Counted from the stretch's first letter, positions 1 through 5,471 are shown. The stretch: DNA of 11,819 bases from an uncultured Bacteroidales bacterium (GCA_934667175.1 CAKULN010000069.1:1-11819); one strand, 5' to 3'. Notes: generated by a model from the letters alone, not told the origin. Numbers and translations are program-made.

Positions 1-294
1 AAGGACATTGAATATGCCAAAGCCCACCCGGAGTTCCATTTCGATCCTGCCGGGCATCCGAACTGGTTCGACGCCTCGTTCATTCCGTGGATCTCCTACG
101 ATTCTCTGAATGTGGAGCTTCCTGACGGTTATCTGTACTATCAGCCGATTGTCAACTGGGGAAAGTTCCGAGAGGAGAATGGCCGAAAGATGATGCCTGT
201 CACCGTCCGGATGAACCACGCGGTCGCTGACGGCTACCTGATCTCAAAGGTCTTCCTGCTGCTCCAGACAGCTATAACGGACTTCTGCGCATGA
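1..294 (+). CDS. Chloramphenicol O-acetyltransferase-like protein, C-terminal part (5' end outside window)
   Basis: The frame is open from the left edge to TGA at 292-294, giving the last 97 residues. Visible motifs are the CatA-family core segment around FIPWISYDSLNVEL (residues 27-40 of the fragment) and the active-site segment NHAVADGY (about 72-79), equivalent to HHxxxDG of type A chloramphenicol acetyltransferases. In that family the second His of the motif is the catalytic base and the Asp is structural; both are kept here, while the first His is Asn. Such enzymes are trimeric, cytoplasmic and transfer acetyl from acetyl-CoA to chloramphenicol, but many Bacteroidota homologues are uncharacterised acetyltransferases, so resistance is not shown. 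The protein ends soon after the terminal helix, a normal family length. A palindromic repeat follows 19 bp after the stop. Family assignment is good; substrate is unknown. Confidence 0.88.
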   Translation, partial: KDIEYAKAHPEFHFDPAGHPNWFDASFIPWISYDSLNVELPDGYLYYQPIVNWGKFREENGRKMMPVTVRMNHAVADGYLISKVFLLLQTAITDFCA

Positions 295-312
295 CGATCA
301 AATACATCTGCT

Positions 313-337
313 GGTCACAGAGCCTGTCGAAGTGACC
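313..337 (-). repeat. 25-bp palindromic repeat, copy A
   Basis: Outer arms GGTCAC and GTGACC flank the core GAGCCTGTCGAA. It belongs to the same family as the copies at 3451, 3598, 6843, 6877 and 6912 and is in the orientation opposite to the 3451 copy. It sits 19 bp behind the acetyltransferase stop codon and could fold in the transcript as a 3' stem-loop. Confidence 0.85.
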
Positions 338-389
338 ATATGACAATGAAATCATGTAAACAATATACCGACACTTCGGCTAGACCTTA

Positions 390-408
390 GGTAACTGAGC
401 CTGCCGAG
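390..408 (-). repeat. Decayed fragment of the palindromic repeat
   Basis: GGTAACTGAGCCTGCCGA matches one half of the 25-bp repeat with two substitutions, but the second arm is lost. It suggests an old copy that is eroding. Confidence 0.45.
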
Positions 409-423
409 ACCGGCTGTTTGCGA

Positions 424-455
424 CCCACTGGCACGGGAGGGTGCCTTTGGGTGGG
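424..455 (+). other. Stem-loop, possible weak terminator
   Basis: CCCAC (424-428) pairs with GTGGG (451-455), and GGCAC (430-434) pairs with GTGCC (441-445) around a 6-nt loop. No T-run follows on either strand, so intrinsic termination is doubtful. Confidence 0.35.
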
Positions 456-476
456 TTGAGAGGCCGATCCGTGTGT

Positions 477-505
477 CTGACCCTATTCCCCAACAAAGGG
501 GTCAG
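477..505. other. Stem-loop with 7-bp perfect stem
   Basis: CTGACCC (477-483) is the exact reverse complement of GGGTCAG (499-505), with a 15-nt loop. There is no T-run; the function is unknown and it may be chance. Confidence 0.3.
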
Positions 506-572
506 CCACAACGACCTGCCTCTGACAGCTGTAAGAAGCACATCCCTGCGCTCGTGGTTTGAAAAACATAGG

Positions 573-627
573 TTCGGATGCTTACCGTACTTCTTCGGAT
601 GCTTACCAGATGCTTACCTTCTTACCA
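573..627. repeat. Short direct repeats (GGTAAG units on the minus strand)
   Basis: TTCGGATGCTTACC occurs exactly twice (573-586 and 594-607, period 21). A third shorter copy GATGCTTACC lies at 609-618 and a last CTTACC ends at 627. The GGTAAG cores start 21, 11 and 9 bp apart. Confidence 0.6.
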
Positions 628-631
628 ACTT

Positions 632-672
632 CATAATAACAATAGAGGCCATTCCTTTTCGGGAACAGCCTC
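632..672 (-). terminator. Intrinsic terminator of the lipoprotein gene
   Basis: GAGGC (645-649) pairs with GCCTC (668-672), and TTCC (652-655) with GGAA (662-665), interrupted by a CA/CA internal loop. Read on the minus strand, the hairpin is followed by the T-rich stretch CTATTGTTATTATG. It lies 44 bp beyond the TAA stop of the lipoprotein gene, as expected for its terminator. Confidence 0.65.
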
Positions 673-715
673 AATTGTTAGTGTGCTCTGAAATCAGAGT
701 ATAAAGAACGATAGC

Positions 716-2923
716 TTACTCTTTGCTAACCACCCAAGCGGTCTTGCCGTTGTAGGTTGTCTGAGTGGACTTGTAGCCAGCGGCGACATAGTTGGTGTTA
801 GCACCATCAGCCGTGTTATCGGCAGGATTAAAGCCTACGAAAGTACCACCTTTGATATTCATTGTGATTGTTCCTTTGCTGTCATCATCACAATTGATTA
901 AGAATGAAGCATCCTCTGTCGCAGATTCAAAAACTCCATCGTTAATTTCCAAGATAGCATTATAATTTTCCCCTGTTGCCTCCACATAAACAGCAGGACA
1001 TGCACTACCTTTTTCACTATCTATTCCACCGATAAAATGCCCGCCGTTTATAACAAGTTTCCCATCACGAAGAATAACGGCAGAGCTCATTCCCTCAATA
1101 TATTTATCGCCATTCCAACACCCTGCCTTATTTCCTTTTATAGTTAAATTGCCATCGATTACAAGTTCTTTATTCGTTGAATCAAAGACTATCGCCGCTG
1201 TAAAACTATTCTTTTTCTCTGGAGCTACTATTGTACCTTCTCCACAAATCACTCCACCTTTATTATAATATGACAATGTCATATTATAAGCTCCGGTAAA
1301 TGTAGAAGACAATGTTGCATCTTTGCTTATATACAATGCCGTTCCATCGGACATTGACAAATTCTTCTCAGTCAAAACTATTGACTCATTTACAAAAATA
1401 GATGATCCCGCAGTGTTTGCGCTCTTCAAACTTGCCTCGTCAGTAGCTTCGCTAGCCTCGACAACCTTGTACCAATCACCGTCCTTAATCACGCCATAAC
1501 CATCTGCCACGAAGTTCGCGACAGGGTTTTCGGAGTGTGACGCAGCAGGATTGTACTTGTAGAACTCGCCACCTGTTACGGAAACATTTATATCACCACG
1601 GGCTTGATCATATTTATTTATCGTCCAATAAACTCCATGCTGTTCTCCACCTATCCATTTTCCTCCTTTTATGTTGAGATCAACATATCCTAATGTCGTT
1701 TCATTTTCAAGATAAACGCAGTCAAGTGCACTATAAAAAGTAGCATCCCCTTCTATATTCAGAACAGAGTATGCCTTCATATGGAAAAGATAACTTGTGG
1801 TTTTCTGAGAAGGATCTCCAAATGTACCTGAACCTTTGATCGTAAGATGACCACCATCGGACAAAACACCAGTATTAGAGGTGGTAGTCACATTCTTCCC
1901 ATTCAGATTGATGGTAACTCGATTCTCAGAAAAGAGTTGCAGTTGAGAGACTTCAATATCCTTAAGAATTGTGATTTCCTTAGAATCGTCCTCCGATGCT
2001 GATATAGCAGCCTGCAAAGAAGAATACTCCACGCCATCAACTGTCGCGACCGCTGCGGCTGAACCGGAGGTCTTGATGCGGACCGCAAGATTCTTCGTGA
2101 GGTTCGCGCTTGCCTTTGTGAACGTGCCAAGCGTGATGGTTGAACCATCCTTGGTGGTGGCCTTGAAAGTCAGTGTCTTCCCGGAAAGATCAACAGGGTT
2201 CAATGTGAAGAATCCCCGGAAGGTCTCGCCGGCGGCGAATGAGAGACCGTCACCGTCTTCATCACCAAGGTTCAGTGTGATCTTGCTGTCTTTAGTGTCG
2301 CCTGTTATGGTAGAGGTGGTCACATCAAGAGTGCCCTTGGTGACAAACAGTTCCTCGTCCGCGCTGATCGTGACGGAGGTCACATTGTTCGTCGCCTCAG
2401 TAAAGGCGTGCTCAAGGACAATCCACGCAACCTGATTCTCAAGATTGAAACTTATGGAGTTCTCACCTTCGGCCTTGGTGGCATGGGCACACGCATAGTC
2501 GAAAGACTTCAGGTGCTCGCTGTTGTCGTTGGCTGCCTGTCTTTGGTCCAAGAACGTGACAGGAACGGAAGTGCTCTGTGTCGCGGCTGGTATCGTGTAT
2601 GCCGGGAGGCATGCATAATAGTCAACGCCGTCATTCAGGGTAAAGCCATCACTTTCGAGTTTGGTGGACTTCTCCCCTGGGGTCAAGGAATTAAAGGAGG
2701 CAGCGTCCTTATTGCCGAAAACCAAAACCTTCTCACCCTCGGCCCAAGTGAAAAGGAGCTTTCCACTATTCCATGACAAACCTCTTGTGTCAACGGACAC
2801 CGGTTGCTCTATTGTGGCATATACGCCCTCACCTTTCACCTCCGGAATGATTTCCTCTGATGTCTCGGAACATGCCGCCAGCAGCGAAAGGGCGCCAAGG
2901 GCGGCAATCATTTGTTTTTTCAT
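716..2923 (-). CDS. Surface lipoprotein: fimbrillin-like N-terminus plus two beta-helix modules
   Basis: This is a 735-residue protein with a lipoprotein signal: MKKQ, a hydrophobic run, and lipobox LAAC with Cys18 as the lipidated residue. The following SETSEE is acidic, like the lipoprotein export signals that send Bacteroidota lipoproteins to the outer face of the outer membrane. Residues about 30-280 resemble fimbrillin-like (FimA/Mfa-type) domains. From about 287 there are two Gly/Asn-rich repeat modules of right-handed beta-helix character. Module one ends in GGEFYKYNPA...NFVADGYG...WYKVVE (near 488), module two in GGTFVGFNPAD...NYVAAGYK...AWVV at the C-terminus. I start at 2923, not at the upstream in-frame codon 3010, because the lipobox then has normal spacing and the extension overlaps a separate small gene. 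GC content varies strongly along the gene. Ligand and function are unknown; adhesin or pilus-like role is inference. Confidence 0.85.
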   Translation of the reverse strand: MKKQMIAALGALSLLAACSETSEEIIPEVKGEGVYATIEQPVSVDTRGLSWNSGKLLFTWAEGEKVLVFGNKDAASFNSLTPGEKSTKLESDGFTLNDGVDYYACLPAYTIPAATQSTSVPVTFLDQRQAANDNSEHLKSFDYACAHATKAEGENSISFNLENQVAWIVLEHAFTEATNNVTSVTISADEELFVTKGTLDVTTSTITGDTKDSKITLNLGDEDGDGLSFAAGETFRGFFTLNPVDLSGKTLTFKATTKDGSTITLGTFTKASANLTKNLAVRIKTSGSAAAVATVDGVEYSSLQAAISASEDDSKEITILKDIEVSQLQLFSENRVTINLNGKNVTTTSNTGVLSDGGHLTIKGSGTFGDPSQKTTSYLFHMKAYSVLNIEGDATFYSALDCVYLENETTLGYVDLNIKGGKWIGGEQHGVYWTINKYDQARGDINVSVTGGEFYKYNPAASHSENPVANFVADGYGVIKDGDWYKVVEASEATDEASLKSANTAGSSIFVNESIVLTEKNLSMSDGTALYISKDATLSSTFTGAYNMTLSYYNKGGVICGEGTIVAPEKKNSFTAAIVFDSTNKELVIDGNLTIKGNKAGCWNGDKYIEGMSSAVILRDGKLVINGGHFIGGIDSEKGSACPAVYVEATGENYNAILEINDGVFESATEDASFLINCDDDSKGTITMNIKGGTFVGFNPADNTADGANTNYVAAGYKSTQTTYNGKTAWVVSKE
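1263..1289. repeat. 27-bp perfect palindrome inside the lipoprotein gene
   Basis: TTATAATATGACA (1263-1275) and TGTCATATTATAA (1277-1289) are exact reverse complements around one central base. It lies in the AT-rich C-terminal module and encodes the stretch YNMTLSYYN on the minus strand. Confidence 0.85.
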
Positions 2924-2942
2924 ATTATTGAATTTTAACAGA

Positions 2943-3089
2943 TTATTCACCAGATCCCCAATCATCTCCTTCTGAATCTTGGCCAGAACCATAAACACCA
3001 CTTCCTTCAAGGATGCTTGCAGACAATGCCAGACTGATCTCCTCGACCTCCGGTCTTACATAGCCACGAACTTCATTAACTTTTCTCAT
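2943..3089 (-). CDS. Small acidic peptide (48 aa) upstream of the lipoprotein
   Basis: The frame runs ATG (3089) to TAA (2943) on the minus strand. It begins MRKVNEVRGYVRPEVEEIS, continues through a short hydrophobic stretch (LALSASIL, residues 20-27), and ends in a Gly/Asp/Glu-rich tail GQDSEGDDWGSGE. Ten acidic and four basic residues give a net charge near -6; there is no Cys and no clear signal peptide. From memory, Bacteroidales genomes contain many short peptides with a Y/RPE...E start, a central SxxIL..G motif and a G-rich tail ending near DW, often next to surface lipoprotein genes; I know no assigned function. The stop lies 19 bp before the lipoprotein ATG, so the two are very probably co-transcribed. 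The upstream region holds the candidate AT-repeat promoter. Existence is supported by context and by its resemblance to this peptide class. Confidence 0.72.
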   Translation of the reverse strand: MRKVNEVRGYVRPEVEEISLALSASILEGSGVYGSGQDSEGDDWGSGE

Positions 3090-3211
3090 AGAAACTAACT
3101 AATTGACCGGAGACTCCTGACCGGCGGTTCAATAACATTGTTTTAGGGAGCAGATACCATAAACGCGGAGTCCAATCCTCAGCCTGTCGCAACCGGCTCA
3201 AACTTTAGCGT

Positions 3212-3275
3212 GCGCCTTCAACGCGGAAGACGCTGACTGTGGTTTAATTGTTTCTAACAATAGCGTAAGATACGC
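3212..3275 (-). other. Consecutive hairpins in the peptide-lipoprotein leader
   Basis: Three stem-loops lie close together. One is GCG-CTTC / GAAG-CGC (3212-3233, one mismatch, 6-nt loop). The second is ATTGTT / AACAAT (3247-3261, 3-nt loop). The third is GCGTA / TACGC (3263-3275, 3-nt loop). If transcription starts near 3337, all would be in the 5' leader of the peptide-lipoprotein mRNA. No known riboswitch class is recognised. Confidence 0.45.
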
Positions 3276-3284
3276 CTATAATAT

Positions 3285-3343
3285 GTGCCCGTATTTTTCC
3301 CGGCAGCCGGGCTCGCCGCTGCTGCCGAAAAAAATACGGTCAC
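3285..3343. repeat. 23-bp inverted repeat with 13-nt loop
   Basis: The arms at 3285-3307 and 3321-3343 match as reverse complements at 20 of 23 positions. Each contains CCGTATTTTT followed by GGCAGC (or its complement). The GC-rich tip and A/T-rich waist give a long hairpin. No T-run follows on either side, so it does not look like a standard terminator. Its right arm touches the candidate -7 box. Confidence 0.85.
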
Positions 3344-3350
3344 AAATATA
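3343..3350 (-). promoter_or_regulatory. Candidate -7 element of the peptide-lipoprotein promoter
   Basis: Minus-strand TATATTTG is an exact match to the Bacteroidota -7 consensus TAnnTTTG, and it is the only exact match on that strand in the 3090-3628 interval. CTTG, a 3-of-4 match to the -33 element TTTG, lies upstream at 3373-3376, with a 22-nt spacer made almost wholly of AT repeats. Transcription would start near 3337, about 250 nt before the peptide ATG. Confidence 0.45.
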
Positions 3351-3371
3351 TATATATATATATATATATAT
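3346..3371. repeat. (AT)13 dinucleotide microsatellite
   Basis: Thirteen uninterrupted AT units. Such a tract is prone to slipped-strand length change. It overlaps the candidate -7 box and fills the candidate promoter spacer on the minus strand. Confidence 0.95.
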
Positions 3372-3450
3372 GCAAGACTTTTTTCAACTATTTACACCTT
3401 TGAACTGCAATTTTTTATATGGGATTATTTGACTTGGCACTTGCTGGGAC

Positions 3451-3475
3451 GGTCACTTCGACAGGCTCAGTGACC
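3451..3475 (+). repeat. 25-bp palindromic repeat, copy B
   Basis: Arms GGTCACT and AGTGACC (7 bp, perfect) flank TCGACAGGCTC. It is identical to the copy at 6843-6867. Confidence 0.92.
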
Positions 3476-3571
3476 GAGAAAAAAAGCTCTGCGACTTATG
3501 AGATAAAAACTCAGTGACCGAGAAAAAAAGCTCTGCGACCGATGAGAAAAAACTCAGTAACCGAGAAAAAA
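3466..3571. repeat. 44-bp imperfect tandem repeat, about 2.4 copies
   Basis: Units start with CTCAGTGACCGAG at 3466 and 3510 and with CTCAGTAACCGAG at 3553, giving periods of 44 and 43. Each full unit then has an A-run and AGCTCTGCGAC. The first unit begins inside the palindromic repeat, so the array seems to have grown from its right half. On the minus strand, CTCGGTCACTGAG is a small hairpin followed by a T-run. Confidence 0.85.
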
Positions 3572-3613
3572 GGACAGGCTCAGCGGCTGGAATGGTTGGT
3601 CGCTGAGCCTGTC
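3566..3613 (-). terminator. Terminator of the ZIP transporter gene, built from palindromic repeats
   Basis: GACAGGCTCAGCG (3573-3585) and CGCTGAGCCTGTC (3601-3613) form a perfect 13-bp stem with a 15-nt loop. On the minus strand the stem is followed by six T. It starts 15 bp past the ZIP stop codon. Both arms are halves of the 25-bp palindromic repeat. Confidence 0.75.
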
Positions 3614-3622
3614 AAAGTGACC
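3598..3622 (-). repeat. 25-bp palindromic repeat, copy C
   Basis: GGTCGCTGAGCC...AAAGTGACC, in the orientation opposite to copy B. Its left part also forms one arm of the ZIP terminator. Confidence 0.85.
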
Positions 3623-3628
3623 GAAGAT

Positions 3629-4411
3629 TCACCCCAGCACGACATCCAGAACCATCATCAGGACGAAGCCGATGGCGAATCCAATGGTTCCTATGTTGGA
3701 GTGCTGGCCTTCCGAAGCTTCGGGAATCAGTTCTTCCACAACGACATAGAGCATCGCACCGGCAGCGAATGCCAAGAAATACGGCAGGATTGGTGTCATC
3801 AACGATGCCAGCAATATCACCAGCAAGGCACCGATCGGCTCGACGATTCCGCTCAGACTACCAATCAGGAAGGATTTACGGCGGGTGTTTCCGGCAGCAC
3901 GCATCGGCATGGAGATGATCGCCCCTTCGGGAATATTCTGAATCGCTATTCCGATTGCCGTAGCCATCGCTGCTGCGGGGGCTATTGCGATTCCATCCTG
4001 TAAGGAACCTGCGATCACCACTCCCACAGCCATTCCCTCAGGAATATTGTGAATCGTCACCGCCAAAGCAAGCATAGCCGTCTTCGAGATCTTGGCCTTC
4101 AAGCCTTCCGGTTTGTCATCCCCTATGTGAAGATGGGGTGTAAGATAGTCAACGGCAAGCAGGAAACACATTCCGGCCAAAAGACCGACAGCGGCAGGGA
4201 CAACAGTCCCAACCCCTTCCGCAGCTGACATCTCCATGCTTGGAATCAGCAACGACCAGACAGAAGCCGCCACCATCACCCCGGACGCAAAACCCAGCAA
4301 AGCTTTCTGCAAAAGTGCCGGCATCTCCCTTTTCATAAAAAAAACGAATGCGGAACCGATCACTGTTCCGGCAAAAGGTATCAATAAGGTCACGAACGTC
4401 GCCTTGTCCAT
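3629..4411 (-). CDS. ZIP family divalent metal transporter (GufA/ZupT-like)
   Basis: A 260-residue inner-membrane protein with about eight hydrophobic segments, the normal size for bacterial ZIP proteins (ZupT is 257). The family signature is clear: HNIPEG at residues 121-126 and QNIPEG at 158-163, in the two helices whose His, Asn and Glu side chains form the metal site of ZIP transporters. A short histidine-containing stretch (TPHLHIGDD, 91-99) lies in the variable loop before it, and E191 and the EELIPE motif (226-231) are also typical. The QNIPEG form is usual for the GufA branch. Expected role is uptake of zinc or a related divalent metal; the metal cannot be told from sequence. I chose ATG at 4411 over an in-frame TTG at 4417. 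It lies 34 bp behind the patatin gene, probably in one operon, and is followed by a strong terminator. Confidence 0.93.
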   Translation of the reverse strand: MDKATFVTLLIPFAGTVIGSAFVFFMKREMPALLQKALLGFASGVMVAASVWSLLIPSMEMSAAEGVGTVVPAAVGLLAGMCFLLAVDYLTPHLHIGDDKPEGLKAKISKTAMLALAVTIHNIPEGMAVGVVIAGSLQDGIAIAPAAAMATAIGIAIQNIPEGAIISMPMRAAGNTRRKSFLIGSLSGIVEPIGALLVILLASLMTPILPYFLAFAAGAMLYVVVEELIPEASEGQHSNIGTIGFAIGFVLMMVLDVVLG

Positions 4412-4445
4412 ATTCAAAGAATCACTTTTACACGAATTTAGTTAA

Positions 4446-5450
4446 TTATTTGGTACGGCTCTCATATTCGTCAAGGGCAGCGGACATCAGCTCGCGGCCT
4501 TTGGCGGCGATTTCCTCGCCTTTGGCGTAGTCTGTGATGGGACCGTAGGCATCAAAGTTCATGCTCACCAGCACGTCAGGTTTGTAGAGTTGGATCGATT
4601 GCCTCGCGATTGTGTGGTTCATCAAGGAGAAGGTCCTTGTCAGGATTGAATAGTAATTGTCACCCATCGGGACTTTCTCGTCATGTGCCTTCCGCTCTAT
4701 CCGTTTGGTCTTGCGGCTGATCACACGCATCTCCTTGTAGGCTCTCTGGGCCTCGTCACCCAGCATCCGCACACGGTCAATGAGGGGAAGGCCTTTCCGA
4801 AGGGCGAGATCGCTGAAAGTGTCCAATGTGTCGGACATTAATTCCGAATCCTCTTCGTGGGCCTCGTCCAAAGCCTTCAAGTAGTTTGTTATACGTTCTG
4901 AATCAATCTGATTGACATCAAAGGCCACCAGGATGTCGTGTCCGTTACGGACAGCCTGGCTGAGAGGCATGGTGTTGACGATTCCACCGTCGATCAGAGT
5001 GTGATAGCCGTACTTCACTGGGCGGAACAAAGAAGGGATCGAAATGGAGGCTCTTATCGCATCGAATAGTTTACCTTCTTTAAATACTACCTCCTCACCG
5101 GTATAGAGATCCGTCGCCACCGCACGGTAAGGGATTCGGAGATCCTCGATGCAGACATCAGGGACGACTTTCTTGATCGACTCAATCACCTTATCGCCTT
5201 TGACAAGATAACTCTTGCTTATTGACACGTCCAAAAGGGAAAGCAACTTGGTGCTGTCAAGATTGAACAGCCACTCCTTGAAGCCCTCAAGACCTCCTGC
5301 GGCATAGACTCCCCCGACAAGCGATCCGATCGAGCAGCCTGTCACTGAAGTGATGTTGTAGCCTCTATTTTCCAGTTCCTCTATAGCCCCGATGTAGGCA
5401 AACCCTCTCGGGCCGCCGCTCGAAAGCACCAATGCGACATCCTTTGTCAT
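4446..5450 (-). CDS. Patatin-like phospholipase (RssA-type)
   Basis: A 334-residue protein of the bacterial patatin family. All catalytic elements are present: the oxyanion-hole motif GGPRG (residues 12-16), the nucleophile elbow GCSIG with Ser40, and the DGG motif with Asp154, which makes the Ser-Asp dyad. No signal peptide or membrane segment is seen, so it should be cytoplasmic or membrane-peripheral. Members act as lipid acyl hydrolases (phospholipase A or lysophospholipase type), but substrates of this small RssA-like branch are mostly unproven. After the catalytic domain (about 1-180) there is a charged helical region (about 200-280) and a C-terminal segment with a second hydrophobic patch. 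ATG at 5450 fits the usual start just before the first beta-strand (VALVLSSGG). It is the first gene of a probable operon with the ZIP transporter. Confidence 0.93.
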   Translation of the reverse strand: MTKDVALVLSSGGPRGFAYIGAIEELENRGYNITSVTGCSIGSLVGGVYAAGGLEGFKEWLFNLDSTKLLSLLDVSISKSYLVKGDKVIESIKKVVPDVCIEDLRIPYRAVATDLYTGEEVVFKEGKLFDAIRASISIPSLFRPVKYGYHTLIDGGIVNTMPLSQAVRNGHDILVAFDVNQIDSERITNYLKALDEAHEEDSELMSDTLDTFSDLALRKGLPLIDRVRMLGDEAQRAYKEMRVISRKTKRIERKAHDEKVPMGDNYYSILTRTFSLMNHTIARQSIQLYKPDVLVSMNFDAYGPITDYAKGEEIAAKGRELMSAALDEYESRTK

Positions 5451-5471
5451 AAAACTAACGGTTTAACCTCA

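Larger units (their letters stand above)
295..715. other. Gene-free interval between convergent genes
   Basis: No convincing coding frame is present on either strand. The interval holds a 25-bp palindromic repeat (313-337), a decayed copy of it (about 390-408), two GC-rich stem-loops (424-455 and 477-505), short GGTAAG direct repeats (573-627) and the terminator of the lipoprotein gene (632-672). An 87-codon frame at 441-704 on the plus strand starts with GTG, runs through these repeats, and has no recognisable protein character. Confidence 0.7.
3090..3628. other. Gene-free interval rich in repeats and secondary structure
   Basis: The interval separates the peptide start (3089) from the ZIP transporter stop (3629). 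From left to right it holds small hairpins (3212-3275), a 23-bp inverted repeat (3285-3343), a candidate -7 element (3343-3350), an (AT)13 tract (3346-3371), plain AT-rich sequence, a palindromic repeat (3451-3475), a 44-bp tandem repeat (3466-3571) and a repeat-derived terminator (3566-3613). The 62-codon plus-strand frame across 3285-3473 is built of the inverted repeat, the AT tract and a palindromic repeat and is not a gene. Confidence 0.75.

Noticed and set aside
1..294. Chloramphenicol resistance gene on a mobile element
   Set aside because: No transposase, integrase or insertion-sequence ends are seen, the gene is partial, and many family members are not resistance enzymes.
441..704. 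Plus-strand 87-codon frame after the acetyltransferase gene
   Set aside because: GTG start, runs across stem-loops, direct repeats and the terminator of the opposite-strand gene, and has no protein-like pattern.
1971..2435. Long open frame antisense to the lipoprotein gene
   Set aside because: Mirror of a GC-richer coding region; the lipoprotein frame on the other strand has a signal peptide and domain structure, this one has neither.
3194..3206. TAAAGTTTG on the minus strand as the peptide-lipoprotein promoter
   Set aside because: It has three bases rather than two between TA and TTTG and no -33 element at a suitable distance; kept only as an alternative to the microsatellite promoter.
3285..3371. 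Invertible promoter switch of the Bacteroides type
   Set aside because: The inverted-repeat arms enclose only 13 nt, with no promoter between them, and no serine or tyrosine recombinase is in the window.
3285..3473. Plus-strand 62-codon frame
   Set aside because: It is composed of the inverted repeat, the AT microsatellite (an IYIYIY run) and a palindromic repeat, so it is repeat DNA, not a gene.
3466..3571. CRISPR array
   Set aside because: The tandem units are contiguous without unique spacers, and there are no cas genes.
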